Shown one piece after another: positions 10,561-19,086 of a stretch of 64,000 bases of DNA. The notes below the pieces were generated by a model. The model did no database searches. It had not been told where the DNA came from and saw only the letters and a list, made by a program, of their open reading frames with translations. The translations under genes were made by a program, and so were the position numbers. Position 1 is the stretch's first letter; each line of letters opens with the position of its first letter. The stretch comes from Nitrospira sp. (GTDB lineage: Bacteria; Nitrospirota; Nitrospiria; Nitrospirales; Nitrospiraceae), in the NCBI GenBank assembly GCA_005116835.1, contig SWDM01000004.1, positions 28,749 to 92,748 of the forward strand. The letters are read 5' to 3'.

Positions 10561-10797
10561 CTACGGCGACAACGAAACATCGCGCACCGCCAATCGCAGC
10601 CGGCTCAGGAGTACTTCCGCACGGGGCTGATCCCCCTCTTCGACAAGGACACTTGAGTTGAGGATGGGAAGTCCGGGATACAGACTGCTTATATGTTCGT
10701 TCTGAACGATGTAGGCGATGCCGCTGCCCTCCAGTAAACTTGTAATCATTGCCAGCTCGCCCATACTCTGCGGCTCAGTAAGACGGATCATCGGCAT
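10561..10797 (-). CDS. DUF2007-type putative signal-transducing protein
   Basis: Predicted 78-aa small protein. LTEPQSMGELAMITSLLEGSGI, followed by AYIVQNEHISSLYPGLP, then a strand and ARAEVLLSRL-like end, match the ferredoxin-like DUF2007 fold; the role is unknown, with a regulatory PII-like function suggested for the family. The ATG at 10795-10797 is chosen because GAGGTG precedes it by 6 bp; a GTG three codons upstream lacks this. Confidence 0.75.
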   Translation of the reverse strand: MPMIRLTEPQSMGELAMITSLLEGSGIAYIVQNEHISSLYPGLPILNSSVLVEEGDQPRAEVLLSRLRLAVRDVSLSP

Positions 10798-10888
10798 GCG
10801 ACGCACCTCACACCCAAACCGACCGGCGATAGTTGTCCCACTTGGTCACGTTGCTTTTTCTCCGCATCCATTTTACACTCACCACCGA

Positions 10889-11173
10889 TTAGGGGGTTTC
10901 TGTAATTTGCACGCGGCGCTCTCTGCCGGCCCCTCCGGAAACAGTCAGCACCCGTTTCCATTCTCGGATCTGGTACACGGCCCAGGCAGGAGACTGGCCT
11001 TTGAACGAGGCGTCAGGATCTTCCCCGCTGGCATTGAGAAAGATCGGTTCAGTGAAGCCTTCTTCCAAGACGTAGTCCAGGAGACAGTCCGTCACAAAAC
11101 CAGACCCTTTCAGAGACACCTCAGCTAGCATTGTCAGGATGTCCTCTGGATTCTGTATCGTCACTTGATTCAT
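10889..11173 (-). CDS. Small conserved hypothetical protein
   Basis: Predicted 94-aa soluble protein of unrecognised family. The ATG is preceded by GGAGGT, a strong ribosome binding site. There is no signal peptide. It is divergent from the diiron-type gene at 11230, so the roughly 56 bp between them should hold both promoters. Confidence 0.6.
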   Translation of the reverse strand: MNQVTIQNPEDILTMLAEVSLKGSGFVTDCLLDYVLEEGFTEPIFLNASGEDPDASFKGQSPAWAVYQIREWKRVLTVSGGAGRERRVQITETP

Positions 11174-11229
11174 TCAATACCTCCGTACCATCGAATTGTA
11201 ACGAGCCGCTTACCGGGAAGGCAACAGAC

Positions 11230-11985
11230 ATGACAGGACCCATGACGAAAAGTCGATTCCAAGAAGAACTCTTACGCATTATGGATCGCAAACATCATTG
11301 GGCTTGGCCTGCATTTGCCAATGGAACGGTCACCATCGATCAGCTTAAACGCCACTTCCAACAGGAATATGGCGTATACGTGCGTGATTTCCCGGTGTTC
11401 CTCGCGCGCATACACGGGAAAAATCCCCCGCCTCCGGTCCGCCGGATGCTCGCAGACAATATCTATGAAGAAGATACCGGCGGGCTCTCTTTGGGGAAGT
11501 CGCACCCGGAATTGTTTCTGACCATGATGGCGGGTCTTGGGCTGCCGGCGCAAGATTTTGAGCTGGTCCGCCTGTTGCCGCCTAGTCGGCAATACCGAGC
11601 CTGGCTAGACCGCGTCTCGAACAATCGTGACTGGGTGGTCGGAGCGGCAGCCCTGACTATCTTTGTGGAGGGCAGCATCAAGGACCGCGCCGAAATAGCC
11701 GATCCCTCCAAGCCCAAAACCGCTGAAGAAATCGAAGGGATCGTCCAACGCCATCCACTGGTCAAATACCACGGTCTCCCCCTCGATGCCATGGATCTGA
11801 TTCGCGCGCACCAAATGGTCGAAGCCGGCCACCGCCATGACGCCTACGCCATGGTGGTAAACTATGCCACGACACGCGCCCAACAACAGGCCGTACTGAC
11901 CTGCCTCAAAAAATGCCTCACGATCTGGCAAACCTATCGCGATGCTGTTGCCAAAGCCTGTGGTTTGAAAAAAACATCACGGTGA
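11230..11985 (+). CDS. Heme-oxygenase-like diiron (PqqC/TENA/CADD-like) protein
   Basis: Predicted 251-aa all-helical protein. The pattern NIYEEDTGG..SHPELFLTMMAGLG, a central EGSIKDR and a C-terminal HQMVEAGHRHDAYAM are typical of heme-oxygenase-like proteins that bind two metal ions through Glu and His (PqqC, CADD and related oxidases). The substrate cannot be read from sequence. The ATG at 11230 has GGAAGG 8 bp upstream; an earlier in-frame codon would overlap the divergent gene. Its stop overlaps the GTG start of the next gene (GTGA), so the two are probably translationally coupled. Confidence 0.75.
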   Translation: MTGPMTKSRFQEELLRIMDRKHHWAWPAFANGTVTIDQLKRHFQQEYGVYVRDFPVFLARIHGKNPPPPVRRMLADNIYEEDTGGLSLGKSHPELFLTMMAGLGLPAQDFELVRLLPPSRQYRAWLDRVSNNRDWVVGAAALTIFVEGSIKDRAEIADPSKPKTAEEIEGIVQRHPLVKYHGLPLDAMDLIRAHQMVEAGHRHDAYAMVVNYATTRAQQQAVLTCLKKCLTIWQTYRDAVAKACGLKKTSR

Positions 11986-12881
11986 ATCGGCTCAGCACTG
12001 CTGCACTACTCGCCCTTTCCCTGTCCGTTCTTCCAACAATCAGCAATCAGCCGTCAGCTTTCAGCGCGCCTCTACAGGGTGAGATGGCGCTAGTTCCTGG
12101 GGGAGAATTTCTGATGGGAAGTCCGGTTGACAGCGACGGCCTTCCCGACGAACAGCCACAACGGCTCGTCTATACCGCACCATTCCGTATCGACCGCTAC
12201 GAGGTCACACAGGACTCCTATGCGCAGTTTGTCCAAGCAACCGGACATCGCGCGCCGGCACACTCAAACCCTCAATCCACACTGTGGGAAAACAATCAGC
12301 CCATTCCCGGTATCGGCAACCACCCTGTGGTCAACGTCAGCTGGGAGGATGCCGTGGCCTATTGCGCCTGGCTTGGTAAGCGTCTGCCGACCGAAGCTGA
12401 ATGGGAAAAGGCCGCGCGTGGCACCGACGGTCGCCGCTATCCCTGGGGCAACGACTGGGACATCAAGAAAGCCAACAGCGCCAGCTATTTGGCGGGACGA
12501 ACCATCGAGTTTCAGAGCGGAACCGACTGGGATGGCTTCTGGGTCAAGGGCGAGGGAGCGAAGATTTCAAAAGAAAATGGCATTAAGGGAGAAGTGCTCA
12601 CCATGCCGATTGCCAGCTTTCCGGAAGGCGCGAGCCCCTATGGCCTCTATGACATGGCAGGCAACGTCGCCGAATGGGTGCAGGATTGGTATAACCCGAA
12701 CTACTATAGAGAAGCCCCTCTCTCAGACCCCCAAGGGCCCCCTCGCGGAGCGATCAAGGCAATGCGCGGCGGATCCTGGCTCAAGCCGGCTGTCAGTCTT
12801 CGCGCAAGCGACCGCGACTGGGGCCTGATGGACAGCCGCCCAAGCGGCACGGGTTTTCGTTGCGCCAAAGATGCGTTCTAA
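11982..12881 (+). CDS. Exported formylglycine-generating-enzyme-like protein
   Basis: Predicted 299-aa secreted protein with a SUMF1/FGE-sulfatase fold: MALVPGGEFLMGS, FRIDRYEVTQDSYAQFV, VSWEDAVAYCAWLGKRLPTE, GNVAEWVQDWY, and the end RGGSW.....GFRC. True FGE oxidises a sulfatase cysteine to formylglycine using a Cys pair and copper; family members without that pair are common and often have other roles, so catalysis is uncertain. GTG start at 11982 overlaps the previous stop. The signal peptide region is partly encoded by a 7-bp-period CAATCAG-type repeat (12037-12060). Confidence 0.85.
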   Translation: MNRLSTAALLALSLSVLPTISNQPSAFSAPLQGEMALVPGGEFLMGSPVDSDGLPDEQPQRLVYTAPFRIDRYEVTQDSYAQFVQATGHRAPAHSNPQSTLWENNQPIPGIGNHPVVNVSWEDAVAYCAWLGKRLPTEAEWEKAARGTDGRRYPWGNDWDIKKANSASYLAGRTIEFQSGTDWDGFWVKGEGAKISKENGIKGEVLTMPIASFPEGASPYGLYDMAGNVAEWVQDWYNPNYYREAPLSDPQGPPRGAIKAMRGGSWLKPAVSLRASDRDWGLMDSRPSGTGFRCAKDAF

Positions 12882-12982
12882 TGCGGCTTCGACCTGGCGT
12901 ATCAGCCAGTATGTATTGCACGCCTGCCATAGGCATATAGAGCTAGCATTACGGCTACACTAGACGGAAAGAACTGATATCC

Positions 12983-13633
12983 ATGGACGACAGGTATGAT
13001 TTCAAGGCCTTCGCCGACCAGCTGGCCGACATCGCGCAATGGGCCTCCCGCAAAGGCTGGGCTCCGGCAACCAGCACGAATTACAGCGTGCGATTGCCCG
13101 ACCATGCAGCGCCGGCCTTCTGCGCCATCACCAGTTCAGGCGTGGATAAAGAACGCTTCGACCCCGCTCAGGTTCTTGCCGTTGACCGCGTTGGCGTGCC
13201 GATCAACGGCTGTCAATTGAAACCTTCTGCGGAAACACTTCTGCATATCATGCTCTACCATGCAATGGGGACCGGCGCAGTGTTGCATACTCATTCATTG
13301 GCAGCAGCAGTGCTGTCCCGATCTGCTGGAGCATGCGACGGCCTGCAGTTCTCTGGATGGGAATTGCTCAAAGGCTTCGACGGGGTTGACACTCACGATT
13401 GTGAGGTTGTCCTGCCGGTGTTTCCAAACTCGCAAGACATACCGGCATTGGCCGCACACATCGAGACCCGTCTCCCGCGTACGCAACCCTGCTATGGGTT
13501 TCTCTTGGCCGGACACGGGCTCTACGTATGGGGAAAGGATATCGCAACGGCGAAGCGTCATCTGGAAGTGTTTGAGTTTCTCTTGCAATGTGAGCGGGAG
13601 GTACGAAGCCATGGCTACCCTGCGAATGCCTGA
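12983..13633 (+). CDS. mtnB: Methylthioribulose-1-phosphate dehydratase
   Basis: Predicted 216-aa class II aldolase-fold enzyme of the methionine salvage pathway; it dehydrates 5-methylthioribulose-1-phosphate to the diketo intermediate. Visible features are the SRKGWAPATSTNYSVRL entry, ITSSGVDKE, the zinc motif LHTHSLAAAVLSR, and LLAGHGLYVWG with a third histidine. Typical length. First of a compact mtnB-mtnD-mtnC cluster: mtnD overlaps it by 23 bp and mtnC follows 9 bp after. mtnA, mtnP and mtnN were not seen in this window. Confidence 0.95.
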   Translation: MDDRYDFKAFADQLADIAQWASRKGWAPATSTNYSVRLPDHAAPAFCAITSSGVDKERFDPAQVLAVDRVGVPINGCQLKPSAETLLHIMLYHAMGTGAVLHTHSLAAAVLSRSAGACDGLQFSGWELLKGFDGVDTHDCEVVLPVFPNSQDIPALAAHIETRLPRTQPCYGFLLAGHGLYVWGKDIATAKRHLEVFEFLLQCEREVRSHGYPANA

Positions 13634-14135
13634 CAAGGATATGCTGCTCACCGATGAGCAGGCGATCAGCCTGTTTCTCGACCAACGCGGGATCTTCTAC
13701 CAACGATGGCCAACGGACACCGGCCTACCCAGCGACGCGACCGACACGCAAGTGCTGGCAGCCAATAATCACTGGCTCGAGCCCTTCATGAAGAAACATG
13801 GGTATCAGACTTCGGACATCATACGAGTCACACCCCAGACTCCGAACCTCCCCGCCATCCGGGAAAAATTTCTACGGGAGCATACCCATTCAGAAGACGA
13901 GATCCGCTACTTCGTCCATGGGCAAGGAGTCTTCTGGTTCCATACGGAAAGCGTACAGGATGAGGTATTCGCCTTGTTCTGCGAGCAAGGCGATCTGGTT
14001 TCTGTTCCCGCCGACACGAAACATTGGTTCGATCTCGGCATCCACCCCAACGTCTGCGCGATCAGAGTGTTCACCAACCAAGCCGGCTGGGTGCCCCAAT
14101 ACACCGAATCCGGCATTGAACAACGCTATCGATAA
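13611..14135 (+). CDS. mtnD: Acireductone dioxygenase
   Basis: Predicted 174-aa cupin enzyme that oxidises acireductone to the keto acid precursor of methionine and formate (iron form). The metal site is EHTHSEDEIRYFVHG (two His and one Glu) plus a distal His in DTKHWFDLG. The ATG at 13611 is chosen because GGGAGGT lies 8 bp upstream, inside mtnB; this gives the 23-bp overlap. It sits between mtnB and mtnC, as expected for consecutive steps of methionine salvage. Confidence 0.95.
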   Translation: MATLRMPDKDMLLTDEQAISLFLDQRGIFYQRWPTDTGLPSDATDTQVLAANNHWLEPFMKKHGYQTSDIIRVTPQTPNLPAIREKFLREHTHSEDEIRYFVHGQGVFWFHTESVQDEVFALFCEQGDLVSVPADTKHWFDLGIHPNVCAIRVFTNQAGWVPQYTESGIEQRYR

Positions 14136-14144
14136 CGTCGAACT

Positions 14145-14870
14145 ATGATTCGTTGCGTGCTCATGGATATCGAAGGGACCATTATCTCTGTGGCATTCGT
14201 CCGCGAAGTGCTCTTTCCCTATGCAAAACATCGATTAGCAGCCTTCCTGCGAGAGCACCAGCATGTGCCGGCCCTTCGCCAATGGACAACAGCCTGTCTG
14301 GATACCGTGGCGCAGGAACTTGGGCAACGACCCGCAGATGCAGAGATCCCCGGTATCCTCTGTCGGTGGATCGAAGAGGACCGCAAACACCCAGGGTTGA
14401 AGGCCATTCAAGGCATGATCTGGCATGACGGCTACCGAGCAGGCGCCTTTACTCCCGGTCTGTATGAAGATGTGGCTCCTGCTCTCAAACGTTGGCGGAG
14501 AAACGGCCTTAGGCTAGCCCTCTATTCTTCAGGATCTGAACAGGCGCAACGGCTGCTCGTCGAACATACAACCGACGGCGATCTCACAGGCCTGTTTTCC
14601 AACTTTTTCGATACGAGCATAGGAGCAAAAACAGAGACGGCTTCCTACCGACACATTGGTCAGGTACTCGCTCTCTCCTCAAATGACATTCTCTTTCTGT
14701 CGGACATCGAGGCGGAGCTAGATGCAGCCGCAGAGGCAGGCTTCAATACGACGCAGATTGTGCGGGCTGGCACCAATGCGGGCACTGCCCATCCAGTCTG
14801 TTCGAACTTCGGCGATATGTCGCAATTCGATCGTTCAGAACCCCTGTCTAGCACTTCTGAGCGAACATAA
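14145..14870 (+). CDS. mtnC: Enolase-phosphatase E1
   Basis: Predicted 241-aa HAD-superfamily enzyme that enolises and then dephosphorylates the diketo methionine-salvage intermediate to acireductone. The HAD nucleophile motif appears as LMDIEGTI near residue 8, followed by VREVLFPYAKHRL; LYSSGSEQAQRLL is motif II and LFLSDIEAELDAA is the acidic motif. Length matches the family. It supplies the substrate of the mtnD product encoded just upstream. Confidence 0.93.
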   Translation: MIRCVLMDIEGTIISVAFVREVLFPYAKHRLAAFLREHQHVPALRQWTTACLDTVAQELGQRPADAEIPGILCRWIEEDRKHPGLKAIQGMIWHDGYRAGAFTPGLYEDVAPALKRWRRNGLRLALYSSGSEQAQRLLVEHTTDGDLTGLFSNFFDTSIGAKTETASYRHIGQVLALSSNDILFLSDIEAELDAAAEAGFNTTQIVRAGTNAGTAHPVCSNFGDMSQFDRSEPLSSTSERT

Positions 14871-14901
14871 AGAACCTTCGTCGGCGCTCTCACGGCGAGG
14901 C

Positions 14902-15594
14902 TCAGCGATTTCGAGACGAACCGTCATGAATACTGCGGGCGAGATAATCGATCCGCTCGATTCGCACAACCGGCATGATGATACCGAGCCCCTCCTGGTC
15001 ATGGGAAAAATCATAGACGATGGATTCTTCTGGAATAAGCCTGCCGGTCATGGCGACATCGACTTCAATCTTCTCACCGTTATTGAGTTTGCGTTGGAAC
15101 GCTTCACGCTGGCCGGGATTGGGAATCAGCGTCAGATTGCCTGGCATATCTTCGGCTTTGAATCGCACCATGCCCCATTGGGTGGCTGTGAAGATCGGGC
15201 CTATGGCGATACTAAACCCGCCCACCGTGGGCTCATAGCGAGACAGTTCTCCAGACCAGAGAAAGACCACCGTCCACTCGAGTGCTTTCTTTCCCGCACG
15301 CTTCACATCCCGTTCTCGATTTAGGCTAAACAACCGCTCATCGAGGCCAGGATCATGATGGCCATGACCGTAGACCGACCCCCAGTCAGGAGGAATCCCA
15401 TCCAGCGACTCGAGAAATTGTTCAATGGAACCAGAATCGATCAGAAGACGGTAATCCTGCGGCAAGACTGTGGAAAGATCCTTGCGCGTGATTGTCAGAA
15501 GCGGTCTCGTACCGAGCGCGTCTTCAGCCCACCCTTCCCCACCCGACCCTACGGAGGACAGGAGCAGTACGGCAATGACCCAGACAACCCTCAT
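14902..15594 (-). CDS. Exported conserved hypothetical protein
   Basis: Predicted 230-aa protein. Residues 1-23 (VVWVIAVLLLSSVGSG....GWAED) form a signal peptide, so the product is probably periplasmic. The rest is a mixed beta-rich domain that I do not recognise. It follows the 106-aa gene and the zinc-ribbon gene in the same direction, with about 9 bp spacing, suggesting a three-gene transcript. Confidence 0.65.
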   Translation of the reverse strand: MRVVWVIAVLLLSSVGSGGEGWAEDALGTRPLLTITRKDLSTVLPQDYRLLIDSGSIEQFLESLDGIPPDWGSVYGHGHHDPGLDERLFSLNRERDVKRAGKKALEWTVVFLWSGELSRYEPTVGGFSIAIGPIFTATQWGMVRFKAEDMPGNLTLIPNPGQREAFQRKLNNGEKIEVDVAMTGRLIPEESIVYDFSHDQEGLGIIMPVVRIERIDYLARSIHDGSSRNR

Positions 15595-15603
15595 GGGATG
15601 AGA

Positions 15604-15924
15604 TTACTCCGTCGCGTCGGCGACAGCCCGTTCAAAGCTCTGGCGGAGAGCAGTGACCATCTGCTGCTCACCCGTCAACACTCCACATTCGATCAGCACT
15701 GCCAGGCGAGGCTGTGGATCGATGCGATGCAAGGCCTGTCTGGTCATTCCACCCGACTCGATAACCTTTTTATAGATGCCTAGCCACGAGTCGGTCACGG
15801 CGCGCAACCCGGCATCGGAGGGCTTCATCCGGCCAAGCTTGACCTGTTCAAGTAATTTGGTGAGCGGGTCGGACTGGGAGATCGTGGCAATCGCTCGTTG
15901 CAAAGACTGGTCGCCGGAGTCCAT
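15604..15924 (-). CDS. Conserved hypothetical protein downstream of zinc-ribbon gene
   Basis: Predicted 106-aa helical protein starting with MDSGDQSLQRAIATISQSDP. The start lies 2 bp after the stop of the FmdB-like gene, so tight coupling is likely; an open frame continues upstream but overlaps that gene in another frame and is probably not used. No family recognised, no signal peptide. The short repeats of amphipathic helices suggest a small helical bundle. Confidence 0.6.
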   Translation of the reverse strand: MDSGDQSLQRAIATISQSDPLTKLLEQVKLGRMKPSDAGLRAVTDSWLGIYKKVIESGGMTRQALHRIDPQPRLAVLIECGVLTGEQQMVTALRQSFERAVADATE

Positions 15925-15926
15925 CT

Positions 15927-16154
15927 TTAATTTGTAGAGCAGGAACCTGGACCGCGCGGGTCCCCGCAACTTCCGCAGGAACCTCCCCCGTTGCCTGGCA
16001 GTACCCAGCCATCCGTTCCCCCGACCCCGAACGAAGAGATTTGTTTGTCCAACTTCGTCGCGTTGCACTTAGGGCAGGCAGCTTCTGTTGAACCATACAC
16101 CAACAGCTCGAATCGATGATTGCATTCTCCACAGACATATTCGAAGATAGGCAT
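15927..16154 (-). CDS. FmdB-family zinc ribbon protein
   Basis: Predicted 75-aa protein. MPIFEYVCGECNHRFE plus CPKC form the four-cysteine zinc ribbon typical of FmdB/regulatory zinc ribbon proteins (motif YxCxxCxxxFE). The tail is glycine- and serine-rich with extra cysteines (GGGSCGSCGD), as in many family members. The role is uncertain, with a putative regulatory function in the family. First gene of a probable three-gene operon. Confidence 0.85.
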   Translation of the reverse strand: MPIFEYVCGECNHRFELLVYGSTEAACPKCNATKLDKQISSFGVGGTDGWVLPGNGGGSCGSCGDPRGPGSCSTN

Positions 16155-16232
16155 GGATCGTTCTCCTTGTTCAAGGAGACATTATAAGAGCGGGCCGATC
16201 ACTTCGCAATCGGGCAGGCGTCAAGGAGTTGT

Positions 16233-16505
16233 ATGTATCAAGAAGACAAAACTTTTACCCTTCGATTCAGCCTGGAGGCCTCGTTTCCTGACGACTACGA
16301 AGGCGAAGTAGACAACCAAGCCTGGGTGAAGGAGTGGGAAGGGAGCATCAAGCCGGATCTCCTCAAGGCGCTCTTCGAGTCGTTGCGACGGCATCAGTCC
16401 TGGAAGTCACATATACGCAATCGAGGTAAGTCCCCGTCCGATGAAATAGAAGTCGTTCTCGCACGGGATTTTTCCAAACCGCAAGGATTCAGCCTGTCGT
16501 CATGA
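16233..16505 (+). CDS. Small conserved hypothetical protein coupled to hemW
   Basis: Predicted 90-aa acidic protein (MYQEDKTFTLRFSLEASFPDD). Unrecognised family, no membrane segments. Its stop overlaps the hemW start as ATGA, so translation is probably coupled. The ATG is preceded by AAGGAG about 7 bp upstream. Confidence 0.65.
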   Translation: MYQEDKTFTLRFSLEASFPDDYEGEVDNQAWVKEWEGSIKPDLLKALFESLRRHQSWKSHIRNRGKSPSDEIEVVLARDFSKPQGFSLSS

Positions 16506-17638
16506 CGCTTCCTCCTCTTGGTCTGTACCTCCATATCCCCTTCTGCCGACAGCGATGCGACTTCTGCGCCTTCTATCTTGAGATTTATCATGAAGGCCGC
16601 GCAGAAACCTTTGTCCGGTCCCTCATGCAGGAGATCGGACTATCGGGGCAGCAATACGTAACCGCAAGCCGACCCATCCAATCAGTCTATTTCGGTGGTG
16701 GCACACCGACAGTGCTTGCTGCGGCTCAGCTCACCGCAATTCTGTCAGAGGTTCGCGCGCATTTCACCCTCACTTCAAACTGTGAAGTTACCGTTGAAGC
16801 GCACCCCTCCACGGTCTCCGAGCGGGATCTCGTGCAACTGTATCAGGCCGGCGTCAACCGGATAAGCTTCGGCGCAGAATCGATGGAGGATACCGACTTG
16901 ATCAGAATCGGGCGGCCTGGGACCGTTCATGAAACCGTCAGAGCAGTGACCCAGGCCAGAATCGCAGGACTCACCAACATCAATCTTGATTTAATATATG
17001 GGCTCCCGGGCCAAGACTTAGAGAGCTGGCAACGGACGCTGTCCCACTGTCTGGCCTTGGAGCCGACACACCTATCCGCCTATGCGCTGACAGTCGAAGA
17101 AGGCACAAGGCTCGACTCCAATATCCGGCGGCTTAGAAGCCCTGAGCCGGACGAAGACCTTCAGATCGAGATGGATGAGGCTGCGCAACAAATGCTGGTC
17201 AACGCCGGATATGAGCGGTATGAAGTGTCGAACTATGCCAAGCCCGGCTATGCCTGCAGGCACAACCTGCTCTACTGGACCAATGGCGAATACCTTGGAT
17301 TAGGCCCTAGCGCGCAGTCCTATCTGGGCGGGGCAAGATTCGGGAATATCGCCGACCTCGTTGCCTATAACGCTTCGCTTACAGCAAACCTGCTTGCTAT
17401 CGAAGATTGCGCGAAGCTTTCGGAAAAGGAGCAACTACGCGACGCCGTCATTTTCGGGCTACGCCTGATTCGCGGCATTCCTTCGCCGCATCTCCATCAG
17501 CATGCTGAGAATTACGGACATGCCACAATCACCGCTCAATTACTCGCCCAACGATTGATCGAAGAAGACGGTAACCGCAGCAGGCTCTCGGCGCGAGGGC
17601 TCCTTCAGGCCGACACCATCGCCGAGCAGTTGTACTAA
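16502..17638 (+). CDS. hemW: Radical SAM heme chaperone HemW
   Basis: Predicted 378-aa radical SAM protein that binds heme and delivers it to client proteins; formerly annotated as oxygen-independent coproporphyrinogen oxidase. The [4Fe-4S] motif is HIPFCRQRCDFCAFY (CxxxCxxC). FGGGTPT is the SAM-binding strand, and NLDLIYGLPGQ and HNLLYWTNGEYLGLGPSA are HemW hallmarks. True HemN has an extra N-terminal segment and CxxxCxxCxC, which is absent here. The short upstream gene overlaps its start by 4 bp. Confidence 0.93.
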   Translation: MTLPPLGLYLHIPFCRQRCDFCAFYLEIYHEGRAETFVRSLMQEIGLSGQQYVTASRPIQSVYFGGGTPTVLAAAQLTAILSEVRAHFTLTSNCEVTVEAHPSTVSERDLVQLYQAGVNRISFGAESMEDTDLIRIGRPGTVHETVRAVTQARIAGLTNINLDLIYGLPGQDLESWQRTLSHCLALEPTHLSAYALTVEEGTRLDSNIRRLRSPEPDEDLQIEMDEAAQQMLVNAGYERYEVSNYAKPGYACRHNLLYWTNGEYLGLGPSAQSYLGGARFGNIADLVAYNASLTANLLAIEDCAKLSEKEQLRDAVIFGLRLIRGIPSPHLHQHAENYGHATITAQLLAQRLIEEDGNRSRLSARGLLQADTIAEQLY

Positions 17639-17649
17639 CAGATCGCTGG

Positions 17650-17736
17650 TTCATCTGGTTTATTTTGTTTGTTTCGTTTGTTTCGTTTGTTTGGTCGAAC
17701 CAAAGAAACCATACAAACCAAACGAATCTCTCTGAC
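17650..17736. repeat. 9-bp-period palindromic repeat, copy b
   Basis: Left arm of TTTGTTTCG-type nonamers, then GGTCGAACC at the centre, then AACCAAAGA/AACCATACA complementary nonamers. Located immediately after hemW, in the position of a terminator but without a T-tract. Confidence 0.75.
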
Positions 17737-17811
17737 TAACGATCCCGGCAGCTCGGTTGACTTTATCCTTCGTTCGGACGGACACTGAATCCCCATCACT
17801 TCGGAGTCGCC

Positions 17812-18024
17812 ATGCCCGTCAATATGGACCCGGCCAAGAAACGAAGACGGCAGCCGCCGCAGCCAGCGGCAAATTCGTCTCCGTCCGAAAAGGAAATGGC
17901 GGTACCGACACAAACGGCTCAGTTCGGAGAAGAAACGGACGAGGATCGGGTGAAGGAACTGGCTGATGCGGAGAGGAAAAATCTGTGGGAGGCCACGGAA
18001 GTCATCGACATGGATAAGTTCTGA
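17812..18024 (+). CDS. Small charged hypothetical protein
   Basis: Predicted 70-aa protein: a basic N-terminus (DPAKKRRRQPPQPAANSS) followed by an acidic helical C-terminus. Probably disordered at the start. CGGAG precedes the ATG. No family recognised; low-complexity composition makes it only moderately certain. Confidence 0.45.
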   Translation: MPVNMDPAKKRRRQPPQPAANSSPSEKEMAVPTQTAQFGEETDEDRVKELADAERKNLWEATEVIDMDKF

Positions 18025-18132
18025 CGCGAATAGTGCGCGGGACAAGCGAGCCACTCAGAATCAGGGCTTGGGCGCCTCGCCTGTCTCGCACCTCTCGCGC
18101 GTCACGCAGCTTAGCCGCTGGCGGATAGGCTG

Positions 18133-18353
18133 CTATGCTGGCAGAAAGAAACAGGCGATGGCCCGCATCAGATAAACTCCGACCAACATACAGTTTCCAT
18201 CCAGTTCGATTCTCCGTCCATCGCCACGAATCCGACATTCACAACCGACATCGTCACCGCAGCGACCTCAAACAGCGTAAAGATCAGGTCCAACGGCATC
18301 CCAAAGAGATAACTGGAAAAGACGAGCATTCCGCAACGAACAACCCCAAGCAA
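18133..18353 (-). pseudogene. C-terminal fragment of a Ca2+/H+ exchanger (Cax type), frameshifted
   Basis: The minus strand encodes SSYLFGMPLDLIFTLFEVAA and then VAMDGESNWME, which match the last part of calcium/proton exchangers of the CaCA superfamily (FGxPxDLxFxxFEVxA...DGESNWLEG). After SNWME the frame breaks, and a second frame continues as VGVYLMRAIACFFLPA to a TAG at 18133-18135, matching the terminal helix (LLAVYLIxAxxFFF). So a one-frame shift splits the fragment, and the N-terminal three quarters of the gene are gone, replaced by the divergent gene at 18373. Non-functional remnant. Confidence 0.65.
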
Positions 18354-18372
18354 TGACCATGAAACTTTGTCG

Positions 18373-19053
18373 ATGAATCAACCCAGACAACCCCGCGCTC
18401 TGTTCTACCCCTTTCATTTATCTCACCCGGACACCCTGACTCGTCTCCTGGCGCGCTTCGCCACAGTCCATTTCCGCGACTTCATGGCGCTGCAATTGAC
18501 CCCCATGTCAGGGGTCACGGCATTCCAAGACCGAATGGGCATGAGCTTTCCAGAGCTCATCGCATCAGGCCGCCTCGTCCAGGGCTATGATGTGAGTGGA
18601 CCGCTTCGGCCTGCTGTGGCAGCCGCCGTTGATCGCGACCTGCAGGATCCTCTATGGCGTCAATTATTTCACGCGGCATTATGCCGGAATCGACGTCTCC
18701 AACGTGGATTGTTCGAGCCTTCCCATAGTCTTCGAATTGGCGACAGCCTCGTACCAGGCCCAGCCGCCCTCCTGCGCCTCATGGACGATTCATTCAGATC
18801 GCAGAGCTACGACCTCACTCAGGTCAGAAGATTATGCAGGAACAATCTCACCCTTGAAGAGGGATATTGCTTTGAATATGGACTCGCCCTTGTGAAGACA
18901 TCCGCGTCACTCGTCTATACTCAGACTCTGGCATCGACGCATCAACTGCAACCAGTCACAGATTCCCCCGCTCACTTTGCGCTCTATGCGCAATCCTGCG
19001 ACAGAGAGAGTTGGCCGAATATTAATCATCTGCTGGTTCGTACGGGCTATTAA
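18373..19053 (+). CDS. Conserved hypothetical protein
   Basis: Predicted 226-aa soluble protein, unrecognised family. HFRDFMALQLTPMSG and EEGYCFEYGLALVKTSASLVY suggest a helical domain of about 200 aa. The ATG at 18373 and a TTG at 18367 are both possible; neither has a good ribosome binding site. It abuts the exchanger remnant on the opposite strand. Confidence 0.6.
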   Translation: MNQPRQPRALFYPFHLSHPDTLTRLLARFATVHFRDFMALQLTPMSGVTAFQDRMGMSFPELIASGRLVQGYDVSGPLRPAVAAAVDRDLQDPLWRQLFHAALCRNRRLQRGLFEPSHSLRIGDSLVPGPAALLRLMDDSFRSQSYDLTQVRRLCRNNLTLEEGYCFEYGLALVKTSASLVYTQTLASTHQLQPVTDSPAHFALYAQSCDRESWPNINHLLVRTGY

Positions 19054-19086
19054 AAGTTACACTCAAGTCTGATAGAATTCACCCCC

